A DNA stretch of 64,000 nucleotides from a bacterium (GCA_017744355.1 JAGIBK010000006.1:186001-250000); one strand, 5' to 3'; counted from the first letter of the stretch, positions 8,705 to 17,541 are shown. The notes: generated by a model not told the origin, from the sequence alone. Numbers and translations: made by a program.

Positions 8705-8959
8705 TCAAGGGGCCGCGTCCGGGGCCAGCGCGAGCTTGGCGGCAGGGCGCAGGCGGCGAATACGATACTCGGCGGAGAGGGCCTCGCCCTTGGTGGGATA
8801 CTCCCATTGGGCCACCAATTCGACGGGCAGGCGCGATCGCGTGTACTTGGCCCCCTTGCCGCTGTTGTGGACTGCCAAGCGGCGCGCGACGTCGGTGGTG
8901 TAGCCGGTGTAGAGGGTACCATCGGCGCAGCGCACCAGGTAGACGAAATGCCCCGGCAT
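8705..8959 (-). CDS. GIY-YIG domain protein (UPF0213/YhbQ type)
   Basis: 84 residues, essentially one GIY-YIG domain: FVYLVRCADGTLYTGYT gives the VYL...LYTGYT form of the motif, with R26-R27 after it (DVARRLAVHN) and a KGAKYTR segment. Proteins of this single-domain class are predicted nucleases of poorly defined function. Start at ATG 8959 has GGAGG nine bases upstream. The mtaB gene converges from the left with a 22-base gap. Confidence 0.88.
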   Translation of the reverse strand: MPGHFVYLVRCADGTLYTGYTTDVARRLAVHNSGKGAKYTRSRLPVELVAQWEYPTKGEALSAEYRIRRLRPAAKLALAPDAAP

Positions 8960-8979
8960 CAGAGACTTCCTCCATGGAC

Positions 8980-9014
8980 GAAGGCCCCGGCTCTAGGTGA
9001 GCCGGGGCCTTCGA
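8980..9014 (-). terminator. Strong stem-loop downstream of the cytochrome operon
   Basis: CGAAGGCCCCGGCTC pairs with GAGCCGGGGCCTTCG around loop TAGGT (stem 15 bp, 8980-9014). It lies 13 bases past the stop of the pentaheme cytochrome gene in its direction of transcription. No U tract, so termination may depend on other factors. Confidence 0.6.
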
Positions 9015-9027
9015 TTCGCAGCGCTGG

Positions 9028-10359
9028 TTAGCGCAGGGCCTTGACCTGTTCGGGGGTCACGGCGCCGCCCTTGTTACCCCACGAGGTGCGCTCGTAGGTG
9101 ATGATGGCGGCGATCTCCTCGTCGCTCAGCTGCGGGAACGGAGGCATGGCCCCGTTGTACTGCTTGCCGAGGACGGTGAGGGGACCCGACTTGCCGTGGA
9201 GCACGGTCTTGATGTGCTCCTTGGGATCGCCGTTGGGGGTCTCCGCGCCGGCGAAGGGCGGGAACATCCCGGGCAGACCCTGGCCGTTGGCCTGGTGGCA
9301 CGAAGCGCAGTTGGCCTCGTAAGCCTGCTTGCCGTCGACCTTGGCGGGCTTGGCGGCAGCGGCGGGCGCCGCAGCGGCTTCAGCCTTCTTGGGGGCGGGG
9401 ATGGGCATGGCCTTGACCTTGCCGTCGTTGGTCATCATCGACGGGGGAACGGTCGGGGCCTTGAGGCTGAACATGTAGGTGGTCAGCGCCTCGATGTCGT
9501 CATCCGAGAAGCCGAAGGCGGGCATGACCGAGCCGGACGAGACGGCCTGGGGGTTCTTGAAGTGGTACTTGTGCCAGGTCTCGATGTCGTTGTGCAGGTG
9601 CTTGGCTTCCGCCTTGGCTTCCTCGCCGAACTTGCCGGCCAGGAGGCTGGCCTTCAGGTCGGTGAAGTTGAACTGCTCGGGCACCTTGTCACCCTCGTGG
9701 GTGAGCTCGGGACCGATGTTGCCGCCCTGGTCGCCGACCTTGTGGCAGCTCATGCAGTTGTTCTGCTCGAAGATCTGCTTACCGCGGGCCAGCTTGGGGG
9801 CGCCGATGGCGGCCCACTTGGTCGAATCCGTGTGGCACGAAGCGCACGAGGCCTGGACGTACTTGGTCAGATCCTTGCGATCGCCGAGCATCGGGTAGTC
9901 CCACTTGTGGACGAAGCCGTGGGCGGCCTCGCTGGTGGTGCCCATGCCCTGACCCGAGTGGCACGAGGTGCAGCCGAACTTATCGGTCGGGTGATTGATC
10001 GTGATCAGGTCCATGTTCGGGTGAGCCGCGAAGGGCTGCTTCTCACCTTCGAAGGACTTGTCGTCGATGCTCAGGTGGCAGGTGGTGCAGCGATCGACCC
10101 GCTTGAGGTCGGCGAGCATCAGCTGACGGATGGCGATCTTGTCGGTGTCGCCCATCTCAGGAACGGGCTTGCCCTCGGCCTGAGCCTGGAGGGCCGCCTT
10201 CTCGTGGCGCGCCAACATGATGTCGGCGTAGTCGCGCTGTGTCACCATCCACTCGCGGTTGCCTTCGCGGATGGCCGCCAGGCCGAAGAGGAAGACGAGC
10301 ACGACCGCCAGCGTCGCGAACCACGCGAGGACGCTAAGGTCCAGCTTGTTAGTGTTCAT
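9028..10359 (-). CDS. Membrane-anchored pentaheme cytochrome c of the quinol:cytochrome c reductase
   Basis: 443 residues with one N-terminal membrane helix (about 8-30) and five CxxCH heme sites at residues 91, 130, 172, 202 and 351. Hemes 1-3 form a small multiheme region. Heme 4 belongs to a mono-heme cytochrome c-like domain with candidate Met ligand in MPAFGF. After an Ala/Lys/Pro linker (about 325-342) a second class I cytochrome c domain carries heme 5, with GAMPPF as candidate ligand region. Last gene of the Rieske-b6-IV operon, it takes the place of cytochrome f or c1 as electron acceptor from the Rieske centre. Acts on the periplasmic side. Confidence 0.93.
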   Translation of the reverse strand: MNTNKLDLSVLAWFATLAVVLVFLFGLAAIREGNREWMVTQRDYADIMLARHEKAALQAQAEGKPVPEMGDTDKIAIRQLMLADLKRVDRCTTCHLSIDDKSFEGEKQPFAAHPNMDLITINHPTDKFGCTSCHSGQGMGTTSEAAHGFVHKWDYPMLGDRKDLTKYVQASCASCHTDSTKWAAIGAPKLARGKQIFEQNNCMSCHKVGDQGGNIGPELTHEGDKVPEQFNFTDLKASLLAGKFGEEAKAEAKHLHNDIETWHKYHFKNPQAVSSGSVMPAFGFSDDDIEALTTYMFSLKAPTVPPSMMTNDGKVKAMPIPAPKKAEAAAAPAAAAKPAKVDGKQAYEANCASCHQANGQGLPGMFPPFAGAETPNGDPKEHIKTVLHGKSGPLTVLGKQYNGAMPPFPQLSDEEIAAIITYERTSWGNKGGAVTPEQVKALR

Positions 10360-10404
10360 ACGGGGGTGCGATCCTTTTTGAAGTGATGCGATGCGTGACG
10401 GGCG

Positions 10405-10932
10405 CTAGAAGACGGTGAACATCCCGTCCTTCCAGGGCCAGGTCCACTCCCAGCCCGGGCCACGGAAGAAGGTGCCGATGTAGGTCAGCACGGCCACCAT
10501 GGAGACGAAGAAGTTCCACAGCCCGACGGAGAAGGGACGGTCGAGGATGTTCATCGAGGGGTTGCGGTCGATGTAAGGAACGGCCATCAGGCCAACGACC
10601 ATCAGCCCGGGGATGAACACGCCCGCCCAGTTCGGGGGGAAGTAGTGCAGCATCTCCTGGAGGAACAGGAAGTACCAGGGCGCCTTGGCGGGGTTGGGGG
10701 TCAGCGCGGGGTTCGCCAGCTGCTCGAGGGGCGCGTTGAAGAGCAGCGCCATGATGGTGATGCCGACGATGACCGCCAGCGCCATCACCAGCTCGCGCAT
10801 GAAGACGTGGGGCCAGGTGAAGACCAGGGCTTGGCCGGGCTTCTCCTTGACGTAGCCGCGCACGCCGCGCACGACGCCGTAGACGATGGCTTCTTCGGGG
10901 TTGGTCGTAATCTCCCGAGTGGTGTTAGTCAT
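10405..10932 (-). CDS. Cytochrome b C-terminal half (subunit IV / PetD-like)
   Basis: 175 residues with three hydrophobic helices, the expected size of subunit IV. The Qo-site segment reads NPAKAPWYFLFLQEM: the classical PEWY is APWY, without the glutamate, a form I associate with menaquinol-type complexes. PYIDRNPS follows the second helix. Encoded 18 bases after cytochrome b6 and 45 bases before the pentaheme cytochrome. Confidence 0.92.
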   Translation of the reverse strand: MTNTTREITTNPEEAIVYGVVRGVRGYVKEKPGQALVFTWPHVFMRELVMALAVIVGITIMALLFNAPLEQLANPALTPNPAKAPWYFLFLQEMLHYFPPNWAGVFIPGLMVVGLMAVPYIDRNPSMNILDRPFSVGLWNFFVSMVAVLTYIGTFFRGPGWEWTWPWKDGMFTVF

Positions 10933-10950
10933 GGTGGTGAGGCTCCCTGA

Positions 10951-11700
10951 TTACAAGCGAAGGTCGGGCGAGACGGGCTCGTTGGGGTCGCCGATGCCGC
11001 CGTCCTTGCGGACGCGCCAGAAGTGAACCGCGAGCAGCACCAGCACGGCCAGGGGCAGCACGATGCAGTGCAGCACGTAGAAGCGGATCAGGGCGTTCTG
11101 ACCGACCAGGTTGCCGCCCAAGAGGCCGAACTTGATGTCCGGGCCGACGAAGGGAGCGTACTTGGCCATGTTCGAGCCGACGGTGATGGCCCACAGGGCG
11201 AGCTGGTCCCAGGGCAGCAGGTAGCCCGTGAAGGACAGCAGCATGGTGCAGACCGCGAGGATGACGCCGATCACCCAGTTGAACTCGCGGGGCGCCTTGT
11301 AGGAGCCCGCGTAGAAGACGCGGCACATGTGCAGGAAGACGAACAGCACCATCATGTGGGCCGACCAGCGGTGCATGTTGCGGATCAGCATGCCGAACGA
11401 CACGGCGAACTCGAGGTCCTTCATGTTGTCGTAGGCGATGCCCGTCGAGGGGATGTAGTAGAACATCAGGGCGATGCCGGTCGCCGAAAGCAGGAAGAAC
11501 AGCATCAGGGAAATGCCGCCCAGCCAGAAGGTGGTGTTCATCCGCATGGAGCGGACCTTCGACTTCACCGAGTGGAGGTGAAGGAAGACGTTGGTGAACG
11601 TCACCATGGACTGGGTCTTGGGGTTGTTGGGCATGCCGTGGCGGAAGATGGACCGCCACAGCTTGCTCGCAAAGAATTTGTTGGCGATGTCGTTGATCAC
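10951..11700 (-). CDS. Cytochrome b6-type N-terminal half of cytochrome b
   Basis: 249 residues, four helices. Heme-ligand histidines are H110 and H124 (13 residues between) and H211 and H226 (14 between); the 14-residue second spacing is the b6f type. The position of the heme ci cysteine of b6f and Bacillus-type complexes (FxCLGG) reads TFWLGGIS, with W59 in place of Cys, so covalent heme ci attachment is not expected. GTG start at 11700 has AGGAG six bases upstream. Part of the Rieske-b6-IV-cytochrome c operon; oxidises (mena)quinol in the inner membrane. Confidence 0.93.
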   Translation of the reverse strand: MINDIANKFFASKLWRSIFRHGMPNNPKTQSMVTFTNVFLHLHSVKSKVRSMRMNTTFWLGGISLMLFFLLSATGIALMFYYIPSTGIAYDNMKDLEFAVSFGMLIRNMHRWSAHMMVLFVFLHMCRVFYAGSYKAPREFNWVIGVILAVCTMLLSFTGYLLPWDQLALWAITVGSNMAKYAPFVGPDIKFGLLGGNLVGQNALIRFYVLHCIVLPLAVLVLLAVHFWRVRKDGGIGDPNEPVSPDLRL

Positions 11701-11719
11701 AGGGTGCTCCTACTGATGC

Positions 11720-12208
11720 CTACGCCTTGTAGAAATCGGTCGTGGTGATGACTTTGCTGAGGTCCACCACCATCTGGCCGTCGCGGGCAGTCTCGATCGA
11801 GAAGTGGTCGAGCGCGCGGGGGGCGGGACCGGCCACCACCTCGCCGTCGGCCGAGTAGACCGAGCCGTGGCAGGGGCAAACGAACTCCGTGCCGGTCCAG
11901 TTGACGCTGCAACCCAGGTGCTGGCAAACGGCAGAAATCGCCTGGAAGCCCTCGGCAACCCGGCGAATGAAGACCTTCTTCTCGGCGATGAACGTCACGG
12001 TGCCCGCGCCAAACTTGGTCGGCATGCCGATCTTGATGCGGTTGGAGGGCTCGTACAGGACGTTCGGGAAGATGTAGCGGATGCCGCCGATGGCGGTGGC
12101 ACCGAGGGTCGCGGCCAGCGCGCCGAACCCGACGGCACCGAAGAACGCGCGGCGCGTCATGTCCGCCCGTTCGGCCTCGGACGCTCCCCCTTGAGGATTG
12201 TTAGCCAT
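11720..12208 (-). CDS. Rieske iron-sulfur protein of the cytochrome bc/b6f complex
   Basis: 162 residues. N-terminal twin-arginine motif MTRRAFFGA followed by one hydrophobic helix suggests Tat insertion. The 2Fe-2S box is complete: CQHLGC (C95, H97 ligands; C100 disulfide) and CPCHGS (C111, H114 ligands; C113 disulfide). First gene of the minus-strand operon with cytochrome b6, subunit IV and the pentaheme cytochrome. AGGAGG precedes the ATG by about 12 bases. Confidence 0.95.
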   Translation of the reverse strand: MANNPQGGASEAERADMTRRAFFGAVGFGALAATLGATAIGGIRYIFPNVLYEPSNRIKIGMPTKFGAGTVTFIAEKKVFIRRVAEGFQAISAVCQHLGCSVNWTGTEFVCPCHGSVYSADGEVVAGPAPRALDHFSIETARDGQMVVDLSKVITTTDFYKA

Positions 12209-12295
12209 ACTGTGGTGTGTCCTCCTGCAAGCAGAATTTCAATGCGGATCGCGCCGGTCGGCCAGACGGGGGGCACGATCTTTTGAAGCTTCCCT

Positions 12296-12304
12296 ATTAA
12301 AGCA
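12296..12304 (-). promoter_or_regulatory. Extended -10 promoter for the cytochrome operon
   Basis: Read on the minus strand: TG-C-TTTAAT, an extended -10 element without a recognisable -35. Predicted start near 12289 leaves a leader of about 80 bases before the Rieske gene. Confidence 0.4.
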
Positions 12305-12371
12305 CAATTCCCCGCTTGTTTGCCGCCCCTTTACGAATGTTTGTCGCACGCTGCGGGGATCGCAAAGGGCC

Positions 12372-12710
12372 TCAGGGGCGGCTTGACGGGGTTCGGTCGG
12401 TGAGCAAGTAGACGGCGAGCGCCTCGGCTTGAGTCTGGGTCAGACCGAAGCGAGGCATGGGGCTGCCAGGGCGCTCCGCCTGCGGATCTCGGATGAAAGC
12501 CGCAAGTTCCTTGCGATCGCGCGCGGGCTTGGCCTTGTAGAGCTTGCTGAGATCGGGCCCGAGGGTCCCGTCCGCCCCCGCATGCCCCTTGAGGGTGTGG
12601 CATGCGACGCAGCCCTTGCGCGAGAAGAGGCGATCTCCCGACTCGTTGGCCCACGCGGGCGTCGCGAGCACGAGGGCCATCGCAGCGATCCACCAACCGG
12701 AACCTCGCAC
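12372..12710 (-). CDS. Small periplasmic mono-heme cytochrome c
   Basis: 112 residues. Signal peptide with cleavage after TPAWA, one CVACH heme site at residues 34-38, and candidate Met ligand in SPMPRFGLT. Typical class I cytochrome c size. It lies upstream of the Rieske operon on the same strand but is separated by 163 bases holding a promoter candidate. Likely a soluble electron carrier to or from the complex. GTG start at 12710 with AAGGAT upstream. Confidence 0.9.
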   Translation of the reverse strand: MRGSGWWIAAMALVLATPAWANESGDRLFSRKGCVACHTLKGHAGADGTLGPDLSKLYKAKPARDRKELAAFIRDPQAERPGSPMPRFGLTQTQAEALAVYLLTDRTPSSRP

Positions 12711-12832
12711 CGTGCCATCCTTTCAAGCCAAACTGCCGCCCATTCAACCGGATCCATGGTGCGCAGGGGGGCAGAGGTCGCGCAATCCGTAGTTTACCCG
12801 GATTACACGACATCGTTTCGCTGCTTGAGGGA

Positions 12833-13936
12833 TTAGTGGCGGTAAACTTTCGGCAGGCGCTGACCGAGGCCGCAGATGATCTCGTAGGGGATGGTCTCGG
12901 CCGTATCGGCCCACTCCTCGACCAGGATGCGCTCAGCGCCTTGCTCGCCGAGCAGGACCGCCGGATCTCCCGGGCGGGCGTCCACCTCGGTGACGTCCAC
13001 CGTGCACTGATCCATGGAAACATTGCCGACGATCGGGCAGCGCACCCCGCCGACCAGGACGGTCTGGCGGTTCGACAGGGCGCGGGGCACGCCGTCGGCG
13101 TAGCCCACGGGCAGGACCGCAAGGCGCGTGGGCCGCGTCGTCACGAAGGTGCCGCCGTAGCCGACCTGCACCCCGGCAGGGACCTCGCGCAGCTGGGTGA
13201 TACGGGCCGTGAGGCTCATGGCGCGCGTCAGCGAGAAGGGAAGCGGCGCGTCCGGGCGCGGCGGAATGCCGTAGATGAGCAGCCCCGGCCGGACCATGCT
13301 GTAGTGGGCCTGGGGGAAGAGCAGGGTCCCCGCGCTGTTGGCGGAATGCCGCAGGACCGTCTCGGGCAGCTCAAGGCGCGCTTCGAGCGCGGCGAAGCGT
13401 TCGAGTTGCAGCTGGGCGTAGGTGGGATCCGGGGCCTCGGCGGTCGCCAGGTGGCTCATGAGCCCCATCAGCTCCAGGTGAGGCGAGGCGAGCGCCATGC
13501 GCGCGAGCGGCTCGGCCTCTTCAAGGGCCGCCCCGACGCGGGTCATGCCGGTGTCGACCTTGAGGTGGACCTTGGCCGGACGGCCGATCTCCGCGGCGAC
13601 CTCATCAAGCTTGCGCAGGGCCTCTTCGGATCCGACCACCACCTGGAGATCCGAGGCGATGGCCGTGTGGTAGGCGTCGGGCACCAGGAGGCCCAAGAGC
13701 AGCATGGGCTGGGTGAAGCCCAGCGCACGAAGGCGAAGCCCCTCCGCTACGGTCGCGACCCCGAGCCAATCCGCCCCCGCTTCGAGTGCCGCCTGGGCGA
13801 CGGCCATGGCCCCGTGGCCGTAGCCGTCGGCCTTGACCACTGCCATCAGGTGGGTGTGAGGGGGGATCCAGGCCTTGAGGGTGCGGACGTTGGCCGCGAT
13901 CGCCCCCAGGTCCACCTCGAGCCAGGCGCCACGCAT
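12833..13936 (-). CDS. alr: Alanine racemase
   Basis: PLP enzyme that makes D-alanine for peptidoglycan. 367 residues. The PLP lysine is in AVVKADGYGHG (K35); the C-terminal domain carries the PVGYADGVPR segment and SMDQCTVDVT. Start ATG 13936 (MRGAWLEVDL) has GGAGGGGG upstream. Longer in-frame starts exist, but a perfect TATAAT at 14018-14023 places the transcript start at about 14011, on top of the upstream GTG, which supports the shorter form. Confidence 0.94.
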   Translation of the reverse strand: MRGAWLEVDLGAIAANVRTLKAWIPPHTHLMAVVKADGYGHGAMAVAQAALEAGADWLGVATVAEGLRLRALGFTQPMLLLGLLVPDAYHTAIASDLQVVVGSEEALRKLDEVAAEIGRPAKVHLKVDTGMTRVGAALEEAEPLARMALASPHLELMGLMSHLATAEAPDPTYAQLQLERFAALEARLELPETVLRHSANSAGTLLFPQAHYSMVRPGLLIYGIPPRPDAPLPFSLTRAMSLTARITQLREVPAGVQVGYGGTFVTTRPTRLAVLPVGYADGVPRALSNRQTVLVGGVRCPIVGNVSMDQCTVDVTEVDARPGDPAVLLGEQGAERILVEEWADTAETIPYEIICGLGQRLPKVYRH

Positions 13937-14017
13937 GGCAGCCCCCTCCAGATCCCCGTCGGGGAGCGCAGGAGGCGAGAATTCAGGGTGCAGGCGGGAT
14001 GGCTGGTTCACCCTCTC

Positions 14018-14047
14018 ATTATAGCCCCGGCTTTCGGACGGCCACAA
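14018..14047 (-). promoter_or_regulatory. Promoter of alr
   Basis: Minus strand: TTGTGG (14042-14047), 18-base spacer, TATAAT (14018-14023). Leader of about 75 bases to the alr ATG at 13936. Confidence 0.6.
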
Positions 14048-14179
14048 GGCGCCAACTCCTCACCCCCAGCGACTTAAACGATAATTTCTTGAACCTTAGT
14101 CATGCGTTAAGAAAGCATCCCTTCGATCGACCCGACAACGCTAGAAAGGTCCCGATTCCCCGACCGGCGAGGAGCTGCC

Positions 14180-14833
14180 ATGCGAACCTGCTACCAACAC
14201 GCCAAGATCGAAGCCGTGGCTCATTGCCGCCGCTGCAAGCTGCCGGTCTGCTTCCACTGCGTCGAGGACCAGTACTGCCCCGACTGCGTCAAGATGCAGC
14301 GCTACCTGCACCTGGGCCGCACCGGCGCTCGCAAGCCCCAGCTGGTCGAGACCCCGACGGTTCGCTCCAAGACCATGGAGCTGATGATCCAGCGCCTGCA
14401 GGCCCAGGCCTTCGACGCCGACGCGGCGAGCCTCCCCGATTCGAAGCCCGTGCGCCGCGCGAGCGCCAAGCGCCCCATCAAGACGCGAACCCCCCTGCGC
14501 TACGGCATGCTGCTGCCGGGCGTCTCCCCCTTCATCAAGGTCACCCGCTCGCCGCTCAGCCGCCTTGCGATGGTTGCCGTCACCGCCTTCGGCCTGGGCG
14601 CCTTCTTCGCCCATCCCCGCACCACCTACGCCGAGCCGGCGCCGGTGGTCGCCGAGACGGTGAGCACCGAGGCCGCGCTGCAGCCCGAGCCCGAGGTCCG
14701 CGTGCACTACAAGCCCGTCTACATCTACCTGGACGAGAAGGCCCCGGCGGCGGCCCCCGCCCCGATCGCAGCCCCCATCCGCACGAGCCAGAACCGCCTC
14801 CACTACGCCCCGGCGATCGCCTCGATCCAGTAA
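14180..14833 (+). CDS. B-box-like zinc-finger protein with one membrane helix, unknown role
   Basis: 217 residues. The first 40 residues form a Cys/His-rich finger (CYQH, HCRRCKLPVCFHC, YCPDCVK), like the B-box zinc fingers found at the N-terminus of many bacterial membrane proteins. A single hydrophobic helix lies at about 125-145. The C-terminal part is Ala/Pro/Glu-rich, presumably periplasmic. GAGGAG-like ribosome site before ATG 14180. Function unknown; a cytosolic metal-dependent sensor or scaffold is possible. Confidence 0.8.
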   Translation: MRTCYQHAKIEAVAHCRRCKLPVCFHCVEDQYCPDCVKMQRYLHLGRTGARKPQLVETPTVRSKTMELMIQRLQAQAFDADAASLPDSKPVRRASAKRPIKTRTPLRYGMLLPGVSPFIKVTRSPLSRLAMVAVTAFGLGAFFAHPRTTYAEPAPVVAETVSTEAALQPEPEVRVHYKPVYIYLDEKAPAAAPAPIAAPIRTSQNRLHYAPAIASIQ

Positions 14834-14894
14834 CCCGCATCACTGCCCGATCGCCACGCGCGGGCTAGCATGGGGCTTCATCGGAGGAGACGCC

Positions 14895-15248
14895 GTGATG
14901 GAAGCCCGCGAAGCCCAAGCCCGCCAGGCCCTGCGCCAGGTCAAGGAACTCGAGGAGCAGGGACGCTCTTTCGAGAGCATCGCCGCCGTCCTCACCGCGA
15001 TCCCGCTCGAAACCCACGAAGACGAGCGTAAGCTGCTGCGCGCCGAGCTCGAACACGAGCGCGCGGCCCGTCAGGCCACCGACAAGGTCCTCGCCGATCG
15101 CTGCAACGAGCTGATGGCCCTGCGCGAGGCCCACGCCCTCGCCCAGGAGACGATCCGCGTCCTCGAAAGCCGCCTCTCCCGTCATGAGCACGAGGCCCGC
15201 ACCAAGGCGAGCCTCGCACCCAAGTCTTCCTGGTTGAAATGGCGTTGA
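14895..15248 (+). CDS. Small coiled-coil protein, unknown role
   Basis: 117 residues, rich in Ala, Glu, Leu and Arg with heptad-like spacing from about 5 to 100 (for example LRQVKELEEQG and RLSRHEHEA), so probably an extended coiled coil. No signal or membrane segment. GGAGGAG precedes tandem GTG-ATG codons at 14895/14898; either could start translation. Two bases separate its stop from the convergent fliK-like gene. No family recognised. Confidence 0.7.
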   Translation: MMEAREAQARQALRQVKELEEQGRSFESIAAVLTAIPLETHEDERKLLRAELEHERAARQATDKVLADRCNELMALREAHALAQETIRVLESRLSRHEHEARTKASLAPKSSWLKWR

Positions 15249-15249
15249 A

Positions 15250-16056
15250 CTAGCCCACCGTCACGTCGATCCCTTCGTCGAGATCGCCGCCCCGCCGGAG
15301 CATCCACCGGTTGGGGGTCTGGTAGTTCTCGCCGTCGTTCTCCGAGAACTGCTTGCCGTTGGCGCCGCCCCCCTGCTGGGCCACTTCCACCTTCAGCTCC
15401 GCGGGCTTGAGGTTGTGGGAGGCGAGCACCCCCTGGATGGCGCCGAGCTGCTGCTCCAGCATCTCCTTGGCCTGCTGGTTCGCGGCCACCACCGACACGG
15501 CGACGGATTGCTTCTGGAGGGTGAAGGTCATCTGGACCTGGCCCAGATGCTCAGGCGCGATCTGGACCGAGAGGCGCGAGACGGGCTCGCCCTTCTGGGT
15601 CTGGTGCGAGATCTGGGCGACGAAGAGGCTCGGGAAGTGGGCCTCGTGGATCGGTGCTCCCTCCTTGACCGCCTCGAGCACCTCGTTGGCCTGGTAGAGG
15701 GGCACCGGCTCGAAGACCCGCAGCGCGACCTGCTGGACGGGCCCCGTCTCGGTCGAGGGCGCCATCACGTCGCCCAGGGCCCGCATGAGCCATGCGGGCT
15801 TGACGCTCGCGCCAGAGGCGATCGGCGCGGCGAAGGCCTCGGCGGCGGTGGGGACGGCGAACTCGGGCCCAGGAGCCCAGCCCGGGGGCAGGACCCGGTT
15901 GAGGTGGGTATCGAAGGCCTCTTTCGGCTTCTCCTTGCGCGCCTCGTCCACGCGCTTCTCGGCCGCTTCGTCCTCTTGCTTGGTCTTGTCGGTGGTGGGC
16001 GGAGCCGCCAGGCGCTCGGCGGGCATGGGCATGGGAATAAACGTGTTCAGGTTCAT
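15250..16056 (-). CDS. FliK-like flagellar hook-length control protein
   Basis: 268 residues. The C-terminal third (about 170-235) matches the flagellar hook-length domain: LSVQIAPEHLGQVQM followed by a strand, then QAKEMLEQQLGAIQGVL and LKPAELKVEV. The N-terminal part is low-complexity and Pro/Ala/Lys-rich, as expected of FliK. Start ATG 16056 follows AAAGGGGG. It lies 17 bases after fliJ. In known systems FliK measures hook length and switches export specificity. No other flagellar structural gene is in this window. Confidence 0.75.
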   Translation of the reverse strand: MNLNTFIPMPMPAERLAAPPTTDKTKQEDEAAEKRVDEARKEKPKEAFDTHLNRVLPPGWAPGPEFAVPTAAEAFAAPIASGASVKPAWLMRALGDVMAPSTETGPVQQVALRVFEPVPLYQANEVLEAVKEGAPIHEAHFPSLFVAQISHQTQKGEPVSRLSVQIAPEHLGQVQMTFTLQKQSVAVSVVAANQQAKEMLEQQLGAIQGVLASHNLKPAELKVEVAQQGGGANGKQFSENDGENYQTPNRWMLRRGGDLDEGIDVTVG

Positions 16057-16073
16057 CGCGAGCCCCCTTTCGA

Positions 16074-16679
16074 TCAGTTGCGTCCCCACTCGGCGTTCAG
16101 GCGCTCGGCTTCGGCCTGGGCGGTCGCCAAGAAACCCTGCATCCAGGCGGACTCGGCGAGCATGAGATCTGCTTGTTCGAGGGCCGCACGCCGCTCCTCG
16201 TACTCGGCCTCTTCTTCTTCCTGAGCACGCCGCACCCGCTGCTTGGCCTGGTACATGTTGCTCGCCATCTCGTCGCCCCGGATGCCCTCCAGGCGCTTTT
16301 CCTCGGCGAGCCAGCGCTCGTGGAGCTTCTCCTTGTGCTTCTTGATGATCTCGGAGTCGCGCTGGGCCTTCTTGTAGGCCACCTGGGCCTGCTCGACCTT
16401 CTGCTGGGCGAGCAGGAGCTTTTTCTCCTGGGCGGTGATCTTGTCCTTGAGGGAGGCCGCGTAGTCGTTGGCCATCTGCACGTCCGCGGTGCGGCCCGCC
16501 TCCAGGTGCTGGTTCATCTGGCGCTGGGTGTTCTGCTCGCGGAGCTTCAGGTCGTCGAGCGCGTCCTGCTCGACCTGGGCGGCGCGCTTGACGTCGGCGA
16601 GCGCCAGCTTGAGGTTGTCCTCGTTCTTGACGCGCATGTTGAGGACTTGCTGCAAGCGGTACTTGAATTTACCGGCCAT
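16074..16679 (-). CDS. fliJ: FliJ-like flagellar export chaperone
   Basis: 201 residues, almost entirely alpha-helical coiled coil. The opening MAGKFKYRLQQVLNMRVKNE is typical of FliJ (F-x-Y-R-L-Q-x-V-L near the N-terminus). Longer than the roughly 150 residues of enterobacterial FliJ. FliJ binds the export ATPase FliI and the gate protein FlhA. AGAGGAGG precedes the ATG. It lies directly upstream of the fliK-like gene, a usual pairing. Confidence 0.8.
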   Translation of the reverse strand: MAGKFKYRLQQVLNMRVKNEDNLKLALADVKRAAQVEQDALDDLKLREQNTQRQMNQHLEAGRTADVQMANDYAASLKDKITAQEKKLLLAQQKVEQAQVAYKKAQRDSEIIKKHKEKLHERWLAEEKRLEGIRGDEMASNMYQAKQRVRRAQEEEEAEYEERRAALEQADLMLAESAWMQGFLATAQAEAERLNAEWGRN

Positions 16680-16732
16680 GCCGCCTCCTCTAAAAAGCCG
16701 CAGGCGCTACCCGAAAGACGCCAACCGAGGGA

Positions 16733-16757
16733 AATATACCCGCCCCGCAAAGCGGGG
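16733..16757 (-). promoter_or_regulatory. Small terminator hairpin followed by a -10-like site before fliJ
   Basis: On the minus strand the hairpin CCCCGC-TTT-GCGGGG (16743-16757) lies just past the stop of the J-domain gene, followed by TATATT (16733-16738), a good -10 with no clear -35. This would allow fliJ-fliK their own transcript starting near 16726. Confidence 0.35.
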
Positions 16758-16764
16758 AAACGCG

Positions 16765-17541
16765 CTACTTCCGGCCGAAAATCGCCCCCAGGAGGGTCTG
16801 CAACAGCGAGGTCCGCTTCTTCTTGAAAGTCAGCTGCTTGGTGACCTTGGCCTTGGCGGCCGCCTTGCGCTTGGCGGCGGCAGAGACGGGCTCGGGCTCG
16901 CCCTTGCTCTTCTTTTTCTTCTTGCCCTTCTTGTCCTTGGCGGCCTTGGCTTCCTCTTCTTCCTCTTGGGCCTTCTCCTGGGCGCGGATCTGGGCGCGGA
17001 TCTTGAGGGCGAGCGGATCCTTGGGCTCGAGCTTGAGGGCCGCCTGGATCTCGGTCATGGCGTAGGAGAGCCAGCCCAGGCGCTGGTACGTCACCGCCAG
17101 CATGGTGTGGTACTGGGCCACGTCGGGATCGATCCGGACCGCCTCCTTGAAGGCGTCCATGGCCGGCCGGAACTTCTTCTCCATCTGATAGGCCATGCCG
17201 AGCCGGAACTTCTTGTCGGCCAGCTCGCGGCGCTCGGCGAGCTCTTCGGCCGTCAGGGAGCGCGGCGCGCCCTCGAAGGCCACGTCCCCGTTGCCTTCGT
17301 TCATCTGGCGCATGAAGTCGTACTCGTTGCGCTGCTCGGCGTCCTTGAGGACGTTGTAAGCGTAAGAGACCTTGGCGAAGGCCGCCTGGGCCGCCTCGCG
17401 CTCTTCGTCGCTCTTGTCGATGTACCGGTCCGGATGCAGCTTGACCGCTAGCTTCTTGTAGGCCTTGCGGATGGTCGCGTCGTCCGCGTCGACCTCGACG
17501 CCGAGCACTGCATAGTGATCATCTTCTTGGGCGAAGTCCAC
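16765..17541 (-). CDS. J-domain protein with TPR repeats and lysine-rich tail
   Basis: 258 residues. The N-terminal J domain (about 8-80) has the HPD motif in VKLHPDRY, so it should stimulate a DnaK partner. About 110-200 are two to three TPR-like helical repeats (AMDAFKEAVRIDPDVAQYH and the next unit ending ALKLEPKDPLALK). The C-terminal 60 residues are extremely basic (KDKKGKKKKKS). Start GTG 17541 follows AAGGAG at a longish 12-base spacing. The minus-strand frame stays open far upstream through antisense of mutL, but only this part is coding. Lies between an unknown gene and fliJ-fliK. Confidence 0.85.
   Translation of the reverse strand: MDFAQEDDHYAVLGVEVDADDATIRKAYKKLAVKLHPDRYIDKSDEEREAAQAAFAKVSYAYNVLKDAEQRNEYDFMRQMNEGNGDVAFEGAPRSLTAEELAERRELADKKFRLGMAYQMEKKFRPAMDAFKEAVRIDPDVAQYHTMLAVTYQRLGWLSYAMTEIQAALKLEPKDPLALKIRAQIRAQEKAQEEEEEAKAAKDKKGKKKKKSKGEPEPVSAAAKRKAAAKAKVTKQLTFKKKRTSLLQTLLGAIFGRK

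Noticed and set aside
12784..12804. AATCCG...CGGATT hairpin downstream of alr
   Set aside because: Only 6 bp with a 9-base loop and no T tract; too weak to call a terminator.
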